Shown in pieces: positions 1-9,166 of a stretch of DNA of 63,390 nucleotides (position 1 is the first letter of the stretch; each line of letters opens with the position of its first letter). The stretch lies in the NCBI RefSeq assembly GCF_001426265.1, contig NZ_LMDG01000013.1, positions 1 through 63,390 on the forward strand, given 5' to 3'. The DNA comes from Rhizobium sp. Root1220. GTDB taxonomy: Bacteria; Pseudomonadota; Alphaproteobacteria; Rhizobiales; Rhizobiaceae. The position numbers and the translations under genes were made by a program. The notes under the pieces are model-generated. The model saw only the letters and a program-made list of their open reading frames with translations, was not told the origin of the DNA and made no database searches.

Positions 1-218
1 CGATCCCCCCATAAGACACGTCGCTAACGACGTCGTTAAACACGTGTCTTAGGCCATTAAGGCATTATGCGGCAGGCGGTGCCAATCGGGCGGTTACGGT
101 GCAACATCGCGATCCCCCCATAAGACACGTCGCTAACGACGTCGTTAAACACGTGTCTTAGGCCATTAAGGCATTATGCGGCAGGCGGTGCCAATCGGGC
201 GGTTACGGTGCAACATCG
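1..218. repeat. 109-bp direct tandem repeat, two copies, each with a long palindrome
   Basis: Copies 1-109 and 110-218 are identical by eye. Each contains a 40-nt hairpin (12-51 and 121-160): outer arms TAAGACACGT / ACGTGTCTTA, a 3x3 mismatched bulge, and a perfect 14-bp inner palindrome TAACGACGTCGTTA. The hairpin could be a terminator, a protein site or a recombination end. The exact duplication at the window edge, with a read-like period, also fits an assembly overlap. Confidence 0.8.
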
Positions 219-241
219 CCTAGGGTATCATCGATGCCATT

Positions 242-714
242 TTGTTTCTGCTTGGCATCCGCCTCCACTGGCGCAATTGGGCTCGTGCATTTCTCCAAGT
301 CACCTGTACAGCGGACGAGAAAAGCGCGCTCGCTGTGATTGCGCACGAGTTCCCCTTGGAAGATGGACCGATGGCACTCGACCAGCGCGGTGTGGATGAG
401 CTCCACCGGTATATGTTGGCGCTGGCCAAGCGAGCGAAGCCGTCGAACACGACAATTTCCATGGACGACTTCATAGGAGCGTTCATCGTCATCGTGTTTG
501 TGGCGTCCCCAGCGATTCCTGCGGTTATTCCTTTTCTGCTCATAGATGACAATATCTTGCACTGCGCTCAAGCAACCTTTTGCTTGTGGCATTGCTCTTT
601 GCAACGGGCAACGCGTGGGCACGATTTGCAGGTTCTCCTCCAGTGGCGGTCGGCTTGGCCATGACCATCTTGGGTCTGGCACTCGTCGCCGTCGCCGTGA
701 CAATGGGAGGATAA
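242..714 (+). pseudogene. VIT1/CCC1-like membrane protein, C-terminal remnant
   Basis: The frame from 242 reads a hydrophilic stretch followed by a membrane segment (motif DDFIGAFIVIVFVASPAI) that resembles the cytoplasmic domain plus fourth membrane helix of VIT1/CCC1 family iron/manganese transporters. At about 555-565 the frame breaks, consistent with a missing base. A second frame then continues with a last hydrophobic helix ending GLALVAVAVTMGG and a stop at 712-714, as in family members. The N-terminal transporter half is absent; the sequence directly upstream is the 109-bp repeat. Seen: two frames that join into one family-like C-terminus. Inferred: a dead or mis-sequenced fragment. 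Confidence 0.5.
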
Positions 715-799
715 CAGCGATACGCAACCCGTCGCCGGTGACGCGACGTGCCATACGACCCCCTGCTGACGTACAGTGTCGGTGGGCAGCGTCGAAATG

Positions 800-1735
800 C
801 TAGTCCCTTACGATCTCCCAGTTCGCGTCCGGATTGAACGCTTTGATCGCTAAGGCGCGCTCCTCAGTCTTCGCCCCCAGATCCCGCTCATAGACGATGC
901 CCGCATTGTTGACGACGAAGGTCTGCACGCCGGTTGCCCTGTACTTGGCCGGCCAGGCGATCAGCGCGAAGCCGCCCGTCATGTTGCCGTTGACGATGTA
1001 ACTCTGCTCGCCCCCAATCACGTTGGCGCCCTGAGCTGTCAGGATACGATAGCGATAGCCGTAGTATCCCTCGCCGCGCTTGGCCTTGCCGAAGGCAGCC
1101 GTCTCGATCAAAGGACCGGCGGGACTCTCCTCATCAAAAACGCCGCGCTGCCAGTACAAGCCATCACGTTTGCCGGGAGTGCTGATCAGCCGCTGGGCAT
1201 ATTCATAGAGACCGTCGTCGTCTTCATCGATACGCGCGTACTCATATTGGGCGGCCACGTAGTCACGCATCGTCTGGATCGTTGCGAGCTCATTCTCGCC
1301 AACCCGGCGGTTGACGATTTCCTGAAGCCCGACCTCAGGATCGAATGCCCACTTGCCGTCTTTTCCCTGGGACAGGGGAAATGGTAACGGCCAGAGGGCG
1401 TCTCCTACGACAATGACCTTGCGCTTTCCCACATCCTGAAGGCTCAAATGGCGCGCTGCGCCCTCGCGCATCAGGCCGTAGCTTACCACAGCCTCGTTGC
1501 TGGACCGCAGCTTGGCAGCATTCAGGCCAAGGAGACTTGCCAGCCCATCAATATCGTTGGCGCTGAGCACTGCCTTGAGCCGCTCGAGAGCGGCCGAAGG
1601 GTTGTCGAACGAGGGTGCGGTGTCTGCAGCGAACTCCTGAAGGTTCGTCTGCAACTGCGCCGTGGAAGGATCTGGCAGGGCAAGGGAAACAGCCGCTCCG
1701 AGCATCACTGCTATCAATCTCAACTGTGGTCTCAT
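800..1735 (-). CDS. DUF2950 family secreted protein
   Basis: A 311-residue protein with a clear Sec signal peptide (hydrophobic core LIAVMLGAAVSLALP, cleavage near STAQ) and a body typical of DUF2950: a domain rich in YGYRYRIL, GGFALIAWPAKYR and VQTFVVNNAGIVYERDLG motifs. The function of the family is unknown; it is probably periplasmic. It lies 33 bp downstream of the DUF3300 gene on the same strand. The two families are commonly encoded together, so a two-gene operon is likely. The length is normal for the family and the frame is intact. Confidence 0.85.
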   Translation of the reverse strand: MRPQLRLIAVMLGAAVSLALPDPSTAQLQTNLQEFAADTAPSFDNPSAALERLKAVLSANDIDGLASLLGLNAAKLRSSNEAVVSYGLMREGAARHLSLQDVGKRKVIVVGDALWPLPFPLSQGKDGKWAFDPEVGLQEIVNRRVGENELATIQTMRDYVAAQYEYARIDEDDDGLYEYAQRLISTPGKRDGLYWQRGVFDEESPAGPLIETAAFGKAKRGEGYYGYRYRILTAQGANVIGGEQSYIVNGNMTGGFALIAWPAKYRATGVQTFVVNNAGIVYERDLGAKTEERALAIKAFNPDANWEIVRD

Positions 1736-2510
1736 GGTTCATCTCCGAAAATCTGAGGGGCTAGAAACCTACCGCCGCCCGCCGCCGCCGCCACCACGAC
1801 CACCACCGCCGCCACGACCTCCGCCGCCGCCATGAGATATCGGCCGCGAACGTTGCTGCGCAGCTCGCGGCGCGCCGCGCTGCCCACCTCCCATGCTTTG
1901 CCCTCCTCGCTGGGAGGAAACCGCCTCGCGGCGCCCGGACTGCACGTTGCCGAGGGCGCTTGGTTGTCGCGGACGGTTGTCCGGACGGGCCGCCATCTTC
2001 GGTGCCCCTGCCTTCCTGTTGACATTCGCGGATGGCTTCGAGGGACGGTTGGCCGCATTTGCAGGTCGATTGGCCGTGCCTGGACGGGCATCGGGACGTG
2101 AGGCGCCGGGCCGGTTCGCGGCCACATTTCCCGCATTGGGCCGCGGATTTGCCTTCAGTCCCTCCACAGTGCCCTTGCGAATATCGCTAGCACGGGCTCC
2201 GGCATCCCTGCTGCCGGGTCCGCGGTTCGCCTGGCGATCGCTGACCTTGTTCTTGAGCTGGTTGCGGTTGTCGGCCTGTAGGCCGGACTTGATCGCCGAG
2301 CGATCGAGCTTGGCGAGCTGATCCTTTCCGATGCTCAGCTTGCTCCGGTCAACCTTGGACCAGTCGACGTCGTTCCACTTGACCTTGCCATTGAAGTTCC
2401 GGTCGTTGAAGCAGTTGTTGCAGTCAATATCGAGGTCGTTGCCCCAGCCGCCACCCCAGACGCCCCAATCATCCCAGTTGACGATGGCCGCCCACGCGAC
2501 GCCCGTCACC

Positions 2511-2760
2511 GCGCCGGCGAAGAAAGCGGCGCCTGGATAGTAATAGCTATCGTAGTGATTGGGATAATAAGAGATCGGCTCTGCAACATATCCCGGTTGA
2601 TAGAGCATTTCACGTAGTTCTCTCGCCGCAAGTGATACCAGCCGAGAAGCAGGTCATCGGCGCCGGCGAAGAAAGCGGCGCCTGGATAGTAATAGCTATC
2701 GTAGTGATTGGGATAATAAGAGATCGGCTCTGCAACATATCCCGGTTGATAGAGCATTTC
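2511..2760. repeat. 101-bp direct repeat inside the DUF3300 gene
   Basis: Copies 2511-2611 and 2660-2760 are identical and separated by 48 bp unrelated to the family. Removing one copy plus the spacer restores an uninterrupted DUF3300 reading frame. Confidence 0.85.
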
Positions 2761-2909
2761 CGGTGGGTACTGCGGAATGTAGACCTTTTCCGGATCGGTC
2801 GGACGAATGACGACATTCTCGTTTTCCACCACCACCGTGACCTTGTCGTCGGTTTTGATGACGTTTTTCGCCACCGCCTCGTCACGAAGCTGCTGGATGG
2901 CGATCATCA

Positions 2910-3040
2910 GATCGCTTTTTGTCTTCCTGGCAGTCGAGGTCCTCGCTCATCATCTTGACGATATCGGGATAATTGAGCAGCGAGATGACGCTTCCGTCCC
3001 AATCTTCCTTCGGCTTGAGATCGCTTTTTGTCTTCCTGGC
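2910..3040. repeat. 22-bp direct repeat at the second DUF3300 break
   Basis: The same 22 bp occur at 3019-3040, where they encode the expected ARKTKSD stretch, and at 2910-2931, where they replace the residues normally following the MMSEDLD motif. The 2910 copy joins two gene parts out of frame, as expected of a junction made at shared sequence. Confidence 0.7.
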
Positions 3041-3527
3041 CTCCAGAAACCGCTCGGCCTCGACGATCTGCAGGGGGAAAAGCGACGCCGCTGAGATCGC
3101 GGCAACGAGTTCGTCCGGATAGAGCGCTATGCGCGCCACAAGAACCGCTAGTTCGTCGTCGGAAAGCAGGCCGGTCTCCGCCTCGACCGCTGTCGGCGCG
3201 GAAACCGGCTTCGACGCGGGTACTGGCGTCTGCGAATAGGCCGGGGGACTAAGAACCGTCGAAAGGAGCGCCAACGCCGACAATACTGCGGACAGCCTGT
3301 AGGATCTTGCTTTCATCAAAAGTCGACCTCCTCGCATCGTTGCATCTGGGAAATCACATTGGCTTTGGATCTGGGCTTTGGGTCTGCAGTGCGATCTAGG
3401 GACGAGCCTCGGCAGGCCGAGTGAGGCAGACACGGGACTGCCAAATCTACCTCTCAACAACGTCTCTCCCTATGTTCAAAACGCGGTAGTCGGATGAAAA
3501 CACTATACCACCGGACTGTCTGTGCGG

Positions 3528-3717
3528 CGTAACTTACGCGATGCTACGCGGCCTGCACACCGTCGCGGCAGGTCCCTCACGGACCGGCGGGACGTCAAAC
3601 CGCAACGGTTTGCAGCGCTCAGAAAAAGCCACATGCCAAAAAAAGATCGGCCCCCAGGCAAAAGGCCAAAAATCGATGGTCCCTTCACCAAACTTCCGTA
3701 ACTTACATGATGTTACG
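3528..3717. promoter_or_regulatory. Two copies of a 6-9-6 inverted repeat in a 650-bp gene-free stretch
   Basis: No gene is recognisable between 3317 and 3966. It holds two similar elements: 3528-3548 (CGTAAC, 9 nt, GCTACG) and 3697-3717 (CGTAAC, 9 nt, GTTACG). The shared core is CGTAACTTACRYGATG. A third degenerate copy is at 7059-7074. They look like operator sites for a dimeric regulator of the divergent neighbours (DUF3300 operon left, HlyD operon right). The regulator is unknown. Confidence 0.35.
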
Positions 3718-3966
3718 AGCAAACCGCGTGATAGCTGCTTAGTATTCCGTGAGGAACGTCGGGGATTTGTGCAACATCTCGATCAGCAGGAACATGTAGT
3801 TTCAGGAACGTATAGTCTTGGGCCTGATAACTATTACGTGCATCCGAAGTGGGGGCCGCTCGAAAGGCGTGGCACCGACTGAGCCGCGACATTGCGCGAC
3901 TGCGTCACCTCTAGTCAGAAGACCATTGTCAGCGAATGTGCCTAAGCTCACAGAAAGGAAATTTCG

Positions 3967-4407
3967 ATGACACAGGATTTGCACCCGGCAGCAATCGAAC
4001 ACCTCCCAGGGTTTATCACAGCGCCTGGGCAGACCGACTACCTCTTCGTCGGCGTTGTCATCTTCCTGCTCTTGTTTGTCCTGATCATCGGCAATCTTTA
4101 CTTTCAGCTTCACGCGGTTCCAGAGCGCATGGCGCATCGGACAAGCAAGGTGCAGATGGAGATCGTGGCGGTGCTGGCGCTGATCTCGCTGTTCACGCAC
4201 AACCATCTTTTCTGGATCGCCGGGCTGCTGCTCGCGTTCGTGCACATTCCCGACTTTTCGACACCGCTCTACTCGATCGCCCAGTCGCTCGGAAAGCTGT
4301 CGGGCCGCACCCTTGAAGAGAACGGCGACCCGGCCCTGCTTCCCGAAGAGTCGCCGAAGCCCGCCGGGGAAAGTTCGACCAGTGCTCCTCAGGGTGAAGG
4401 GATCTGA
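3967..4407 (+). CDS. Small inner-membrane protein preceding the HlyD-type protein
   Basis: A 146-residue protein with two hydrophobic segments, about residues 24-46 and 64-93, and a hydrophilic Pro/Glu-rich tail. An AGAAAGGAA ribosome-binding stretch precedes the ATG. The stop is 2 bp before the start of the HlyD-type gene, so the two are almost certainly co-translated. Small membrane proteins of this sort accompany HlyD-like genes (DUF-type YibI/YiaW-like partners); the exact role is not known. I do not recognise a named family with certainty. Confidence 0.7.
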   Translation: MTQDLHPAAIEHLPGFITAPGQTDYLFVGVVIFLLLFVLIIGNLYFQLHAVPERMAHRTSKVQMEIVAVLALISLFTHNHLFWIAGLLLAFVHIPDFSTPLYSIAQSLGKLSGRTLEENGDPALLPEESPKPAGESSTSAPQGEGI

Positions 4408-4409
4408 CC

Positions 4410-5636
4410 ATGTTCGAGTTGATGCTCTGCTCGCTTCTTACCATATTCCCCGACTATCTCTTTCGACGGTACGTTCAGGGAAAGCGGATTGGCCACGAGA
4501 TTAACCTTTACACCATGTGGTACGAGCTGCGTTGGGGCATATCGGCCTGCCTCATGCTCACCATTTCATTGATCACGATGATCTTCTACTTCCACCCCTC
4601 GACCAGCAGCGTGACGGCCATTTTCCGCACGGTGACGATCCTACCGGAAACGGTCGGACGCGTCGATGAAGTCTATGTCGGAATTAACGACAAGGTTGCC
4701 GCCGGTGCGCCGCTGTTCCGGCTGGATGACGCACAACAGAAAGCTGCCGTGGAGACGGCACGGCGGCAGATCGCGCAACTCGAGGCTGAAGCCAGGGTGA
4801 CCGAAACCGAACTGGCGACGGCGGATGGGCAAATCCAGGAGGCGCAAGGCGCCCTTCAGGTGGCTATCGACGAATACGAGATGAAGGCACAGCTCCTGAC
4901 GAGAGATGCCGTTGCACGGCGCGAAGTCGATCGCCTGGCCAACACCATCGAGACCCGCAAGGGTTCGCTGGCGGCCGCCGTCGCCAAGAAAGAGACCCTC
5001 GCAGCCAAGATCAAGGTCTTGCTGCCGGCACAGAAGGCAAGCGCCGAAGCCGCCTTGGCGCAGGCGCAGGTGGAATTGGACAAGACGCTCGTGCGGGCCG
5101 GCATCTCCGGTACGGTGCAGCAGTTCACGCTGCGGCCGGGTGACGTCGTCAACACGATGATCCGGCCAGCGGGTATCCTGGTACCGACGCAAGCGGGCCG
5201 GGGAACGCTGATCGCGGGCTTCGGCCAGATCGAAGCGCAAGTGATCAAGCGCGGGATGATCGCCGAAGCAACCTGCATCGGAAGGCCGTTCACCATCATT
5301 CCGCTTGTTGTGACCGAAGTACAGGATGTGATCGCGGCCGGGCAACTGCGTCCGACCGATCAGCTAATCGACGTGCAGCAAATAGCCCGACCTGGGACCC
5401 TGACGGTGTTCCTGCAACCGCTCTTCGAGGGCGGACTGGACAAAATCCCGCCAGGCAGCAGCTGCATCGCAAATGCCTATACCAACAATCATGACGTGCT
5501 TGCCGATCCCAATATCGGCACGGTGCGCTGGGTGTTCCTGCACGTCGTCGACACGGTCGGACTCGTGCACGCGATGATTCTTCGGATGCAGGCGATGCTG
5601 CTTCCTGTGCAGACACTGGTCCTCTCAGGACACTAG
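4410..5636 (+). CDS. HlyD family periplasmic adaptor / secretion protein
   Basis: A 408-residue membrane-fusion (adaptor) protein. One N-terminal membrane helix lies at about residues 37-57, then a biotinyl-lipoyl-like half motif (ILPETVGRVDEVYVGINDKV), a long Ala/Glu/Gln-rich coiled coil (about 105-210), the second lipoyl half (VRAGISGTVQQFTLRPGDVV) and a beta-barrel region. Such proteins bridge an inner-membrane pump to the outer membrane or work as small export systems with a membrane partner. Here the partner is the small membrane protein immediately upstream. No ABC or RND pump gene is adjacent. Full length and intact. Confidence 0.85.
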   Translation: MFELMLCSLLTIFPDYLFRRYVQGKRIGHEINLYTMWYELRWGISACLMLTISLITMIFYFHPSTSSVTAIFRTVTILPETVGRVDEVYVGINDKVAAGAPLFRLDDAQQKAAVETARRQIAQLEAEARVTETELATADGQIQEAQGALQVAIDEYEMKAQLLTRDAVARREVDRLANTIETRKGSLAAAVAKKETLAAKIKVLLPAQKASAEAALAQAQVELDKTLVRAGISGTVQQFTLRPGDVVNTMIRPAGILVPTQAGRGTLIAGFGQIEAQVIKRGMIAEATCIGRPFTIIPLVVTEVQDVIAAGQLRPTDQLIDVQQIARPGTLTVFLQPLFEGGLDKIPPGSSCIANAYTNNHDVLADPNIGTVRWVFLHVVDTVGLVHAMILRMQAMLLPVQTLVLSGH

Positions 5637-5713
5637 GCCGCGCCAGGCGGAACGTCGCCGGGTTTGCATGCGTAGGTAGGCCTCAAGGCCGGGAAAGCGA
5701 TCCGAACACATCT

Positions 5714-5739
5714 GGCCGCCTGGAGCATATCAGGCGGCC
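5714..5739 (+). terminator. Hairpin downstream of the HlyD gene
   Basis: A perfect 9-bp stem GGCCGCCTG / CAGGCGGCC with an 8-nt loop, 75 bp after the HlyD stop codon. No T run follows, so it is a possible rather than certain intrinsic terminator. Confidence 0.4.
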
Positions 5740-5889
5740 AATGTGATCGGTTTGGGAGATTTGATTGTTGATCGCGGGTTTCGACGACAGACACTTGCGA
5801 GGTCGCGGACACTCCGTTTACCATTTGGAAAATGGTGCTGCGTGCTTCTGGCTTCACGCTGCGACCGAGCTGCTTGAGAGGAGCATGGA

Positions 5890-6975
5890 GTGCGACCCGA
5901 TCTCACACGCATCACGCTTTCGGTGCTGTTCATCAGCGGCCTCATCGGTTTCAGTTTCCTGATCCTTTTGCCGTTCCTGCCGGCAATCTTGTGGGCCATG
6001 ACATTGGTTATCGCCACATGGCCGCTTATGCTCTGGGTCCAGCGGCACCTCGGCAATCGCCGTGGTCCGGCTGTGTTTGTCATGACGCTGGTGCTTCTTT
6101 GCATCCTCATCGCGCCATTCTGGCTTGCCATTTCTACGATCGTCGAGAATCTCGATCAGATTACAGCTCTGGTGCACTCCGCCTTTTCAATGCGTCTGCC
6201 ACCGCCTCCTGACTGGCTTACTCGCATTCCTCTCATCGGCGCGCGCATCGCCGATGCCTGGATTCGATTTTCAGCCTCCAACGTCTCCGAACTGGGGTCG
6301 AGGCTCGCTCCCTATGCTGGATCGACGGCGCGATGGTTCGCCACCGCCGCCGGCAGCGTTGGAGGCATGCTGTTGCATTTCGTACTGACCACTGCAATCG
6401 CCGCCGTTATGTACTCCGGCGGGGAGAAGGCAGCGGCCGCGGCCATCCGCTTTGGCCATCGCCTCGGTGGTGACCGAGGCGAAATGGCGATCGTTTTGGC
6501 TGGAAAGGCAATTCGCGGTGTCGCGCTCGGCGTCACTGTGACCGCCGTTGCACAAAGTGCCCTGGGTGGGATTGGTCTGTTGGCGGCAGGCATGCCCTAT
6601 GCTGGAATGCTAACCGCGTTGATGTTCATGCTCTGCCTCGTACAGATCGGCCCAGCACTTGTCCTGGTGCCGGCAGTGATCTGGCTTTATTATACCGGCG
6701 AGACATTCTGGGGCACGGTTTTGCTCGTCTTCACCGTATTGGCAATGGCGCTGGATGGATTCCTGCGGCCGGTCCTTATCAAAAGAGGCGCGGATCTGCC
6801 GCTGCTGCTCATTTTGGCGGGTGTTATCGGCGGCCTGGTGGCATTCGGAATTCTCGGCATCTTCCTCGGTCCTGTTATTCTTGCGACCGCCTACACCTTG
6901 CTGGATGCCTGGATGGAAGAAGCGCCGACATCGGCAGAGACCGAAAACCCCGTTCAGCCAGACATAGCCCGCTGA
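5890..6975 (+). CDS. AI-2E family transporter (YdiK/PerM-like membrane protein)
   Basis: A 361-residue polytopic membrane protein with about eight hydrophobic segments in the AI-2E_transport pattern: two N-terminal helix pairs, a soluble amphipathic middle and a C-terminal helix cluster (GILGIFLGPVILATAYTLLDAW), which is the family's best-conserved block. Start GTG at 5890 with an AGAGGAG site 7 nt upstream; the nearby ATG at 5885 is out of frame. Family members are efflux or ion/proton antiporters of mostly unknown substrate; the autoinducer-2 name should not be taken literally. Stand-alone, in the same direction as the HlyD pair. Confidence 0.85.
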   Translation: MRPDLTRITLSVLFISGLIGFSFLILLPFLPAILWAMTLVIATWPLMLWVQRHLGNRRGPAVFVMTLVLLCILIAPFWLAISTIVENLDQITALVHSAFSMRLPPPPDWLTRIPLIGARIADAWIRFSASNVSELGSRLAPYAGSTARWFATAAGSVGGMLLHFVLTTAIAAVMYSGGEKAAAAAIRFGHRLGGDRGEMAIVLAGKAIRGVALGVTVTAVAQSALGGIGLLAAGMPYAGMLTALMFMLCLVQIGPALVLVPAVIWLYYTGETFWGTVLLVFTVLAMALDGFLRPVLIKRGADLPLLLILAGVIGGLVAFGILGIFLGPVILATAYTLLDAWMEEAPTSAETENPVQPDIAR

Positions 6976-7233
6976 GCCCGGCGGGCCGATCCGATAGGCA
7001 TGGGATCCGCAGGGATCCGCTAAGCAGGATCTTGGAAGGTCACCGGCGGGCGACTAGGCGTAGCTTACACGATGAGATGTCGACTTAAGAACGGAATTAC
7101 AAGTTAGATGAAAATAAGCCGAGTTCCTTTCTGACCAGGTATATGTTACAATCATTCGTGATTTCTCACACATCACACAAAGTGTAAATCTCTTTCTCAA
7201 CCTAATCCTCACAAAAATAGAAGGATTATTACG

Positions 7234-8493
7234 ATGTTGAGCACACCAGCAAAACTTATTTCAGGATTCGGCTACTTAAAATGCCGGAAAAAACATGCAG
7301 ACGTTACATCAGCCTGGCACAATTCCGCGCGGCGATTCATAGTCACGACGGCTGTTTTTGTCATGGCCAGTTCGCCGTCCTGGTCCCAGAGTATGGATGC
7401 ACCTCGGCAGTACAGCAAGGAATCGATGCAGCAGGCGCTGCAAACCAGAGATCATTACGATGTCTATGGTCTGCGTTTCGACAGCGGCAAATCAACGTTA
7501 CGGCATGGCGGGGAAACGCTTCTCGATGACATAGCGACTACATTGAAGAACTTTCCCGACTGGGGCTTGAGAATTGTCGGCCACACCGACGCAAGCGGCA
7601 GCCCTGAGAGCAACAGAGACTTGTCCCTGCAGCGCGCCACTGCGATCAAGGCCGCCTTGGTCGACCGAGGGATCGAAGCCAGTCGGCTGAGCGAGGCAGG
7701 CGTTGGGGAGGACAGTCCGATAGCAGGTAATGAGACGAGTGGAGGAAAAGCGCTTAACCGTCGCGTCGAGCTCGTTCGTGTGACCGACTCGCCGGAAGCC
7801 AAGAAGCTGCTAAAGGCAATGTCTGACTATATGGCGGCACAGACGGCCCTGTCGTTCGCCTATGATGCCAATCTTCAGGTGATCACCAACAGTGATCAGA
7901 AACTGGGACTGGCCAGCTCAGGAACTGTGACCCTTGGTCGACCCGACAAGGTGCACACGACCCGCTCTGGAGGGTTTGTTGACACCGAGGCATTGTTCGA
8001 CGGGAAAACGCTGACCCTCCTGGGAAAAGACGTGAACAAGTACACACAAGTCGAGACACCCGGCACGGTCGATCATCTGATCGACGAGTTGAAGGACAAG
8101 TTTGGATTGCCCCTTCCCGCGGCGGACCTCTTGATGACGAATGCATATGACGCACTTATGGAGGGGGTCTACGATTCGAAGGATCTGGGAAGCGGCGTCA
8201 TCAATGGGACCGAGTGCGATTCGCTCGCCTTCCGGAAGGATGATGTGGACTTCCAGATTTGGGTCGCCCAAGGAGCGCAACCCTACCCGTGCCGCCTGGT
8301 CATTTCTTCCAAGCAGGTGAAAGGCGGCCCGGAATACAGCGTCCAGATCAGAGAATGGAAGTCAGGCAGTGACGTCAAGCTGGGCGATTTTACCTTTAAC
8401 AACACAACAGGCGCTGAAAAGCTCGATATCAACGACCTTAAGGGCAAGCTCGGCGACCTGCCGGAGAATTTTGTGGTGGGAGAAGCAAAATGA
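7234..8493 (+). CDS. OmpA-domain protein fused to DUF2092
   Basis: A 419-residue envelope protein. It has a long N-terminus with a hydrophobic signal (FIVTTAVFVMASSPSWSQ) and an OmpA peptidoglycan-binding domain at about residues 75-180 (LRFDSGKSTL, IVGHTDASGSPESNRDLS, LSEAGVGEDSPIAGN, NRRVEL). The rest matches predicted periplasmic protein DUF2092 (MSDYMAAQTALSF to VVGEAK). The fusion suggests a lipoprotein-carrier-like fold anchored to the cell wall. The stop overlaps the ATG of the next small gene by 4 bp, so the two are translationally coupled. Confidence 0.85.
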   Translation: MLSTPAKLISGFGYLKCRKKHADVTSAWHNSARRFIVTTAVFVMASSPSWSQSMDAPRQYSKESMQQALQTRDHYDVYGLRFDSGKSTLRHGGETLLDDIATTLKNFPDWGLRIVGHTDASGSPESNRDLSLQRATAIKAALVDRGIEASRLSEAGVGEDSPIAGNETSGGKALNRRVELVRVTDSPEAKKLLKAMSDYMAAQTALSFAYDANLQVITNSDQKLGLASSGTVTLGRPDKVHTTRSGGFVDTEALFDGKTLTLLGKDVNKYTQVETPGTVDHLIDELKDKFGLPLPAADLLMTNAYDALMEGVYDSKDLGSGVINGTECDSLAFRKDDVDFQIWVAQGAQPYPCRLVISSKQVKGGPEYSVQIREWKSGSDVKLGDFTFNNTTGAEKLDINDLKGKLGDLPENFVVGEAK

Positions 8494-8702
8494 TGGGTTA
8501 TAAACGCGTCGCAATAATGGCCTGCGTTTTGGCAGCCATTCTCTCTATCGGCGATATGGTACCGCAACAGTCATTTTCCTGGATTCCTCCCTTAGTCTCC
8601 CCGGCTGAGGCGAGGGTAGGACGGCCGCTGACGCCGGTCAGTGTCGCCGGCGTCGCTCGCCGAACGACGCGGCGCTGTGCAACTGGTGCCTATAATTGCT
8701 AG
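8490..8702 (+). CDS. Small secreted protein coupled to the DUF2092 gene
   Basis: 70 residues with an N-terminal signal or anchor (VAIMACVLAAILSIGDMV) and an Ala/Arg-rich tail ending CATGAYNC. It starts inside the last codons of the OmpA-DUF2092 gene (ATGA overlap). Short proteins with this layout often follow DUF2092 genes in rhizobia; the function is unknown. Confidence 0.7.
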   Translation: MMGYKRVAIMACVLAAILSIGDMVPQQSFSWIPPLVSPAEARVGRPLTPVSVAGVARRTTRRCATGAYNC

Positions 8703-8736
8703 GTCCTCACAGAGGCCAGTTGAGATCCGACCACAG

Positions 8737-8763
8737 ACCGGCCCACGTTTCCGCTGGGCCGGT
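8737..8763 (+). terminator. Hairpin after the DUF2092 operon
   Basis: A perfect 9-bp stem ACCGGCCCA / TGGGCCGGT with a 9-nt loop, 35 bp after the stop. There is no clear T run. It sits between convergent genes and could serve both strands. Confidence 0.5.
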
Positions 8764-8812
8764 GCTGCAGTCAAACGCTGACGGGGGATCGGATTGACCT
8801 GGGTTACCGTGT

Positions 8813-9166
8813 CTAATGTTCCTTGCCGTCGTAATCGGTTGCGTTCAAACCCTTCACGGTGACGGCTGCGACGAGACCTGTTAGGATGATGCCTGAAAAG
8901 CCGATCACCAATGCGAGCAGCCTCGCCGACAGGTGTTTGGGCGTGAAATCGCCATAGCCTATGGTGAGCCCGGTCACGAAGGTGAAATAAAGGGCTTCGT
9001 CAAGTCTCCAATCTTCAATGCGCCAAATCGCAACGCCACATCCGAGCATGACCGTGACAACGCCAGACAAGATTGGCCAGACCACACCGAGCTGCTCGAT
9101 GAGAGCGGTAAAGAATAGGCGCCTCATTTGCTTGGAGCGCGCCCTATTGCTTGTTTCTGATAGCAC
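8813..9166 (-). CDS. Two-transmembrane potassium channel (Ion_trans_2)
   Basis: 117 residues with the minimal K+ channel pattern: helix (GVVWPILSGVVTVMLGCGVAIW), pore loop with the selectivity filter TIGYGD, then a second helix (LLALVIGFSGIILTGLVAAVTV). It has no regulatory RCK or cyclic-nucleotide domain, so a tetramer gated by other means is likely. GTG at 9166 is chosen because AAGGTGG lies 6 nt upstream; the internal ATG at 9127 has no such site. Confidence 0.85.
   Translation of the reverse strand: MLSETSNRARSKQMRRLFFTALIEQLGVVWPILSGVVTVMLGCGVAIWRIEDWRLDEALYFTFVTGLTIGYGDFTPKHLSARLLALVIGFSGIILTGLVAAVTVKGLNATDYDGKEH

Larger units (their letters stand above)
1769..3316 (-). pseudogene. DUF3300 family secreted protein, interrupted by two repeat scars
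   Basis: Start at 3316 (ATG preceded by GAGGAGGTC), giving a signal peptide (LSAVLSALALLSTVLSPPAYSQ) followed by the DUF3300 core (LARIALYPDELVAAISAASLFPLQIVEAERF, split across text; then WDGSVISLLNYPDIVKMMSEDLD). The frame then breaks at about 2930 inside a 22-bp repeat and resumes at MIAIQQLRDEA. It breaks again at about 2610-2660 where a 101-bp segment is duplicated with 48 bp between the copies. The remainder runs to a Gly/Arg-rich C-terminus ending at 1769. All family segments are present in order, so one or both breaks may be assembly errors. Upstream partner of the DUF2950 gene. Confidence 0.75.

Noticed and set aside
5885..6212. Overlapping plus-strand frame from 5832 within the AI-2E gene
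   Set aside because: Out-of-frame shadow; the helices and conserved C-terminal block are only in the frame starting at GTG 5890.
8434..8445. CCTTAAGGGC in the OmpA-DUF2092 gene as a regulon motif
   Set aside because: Lies within codons near the 3' end of an intact gene and lacks the TTGCC half.
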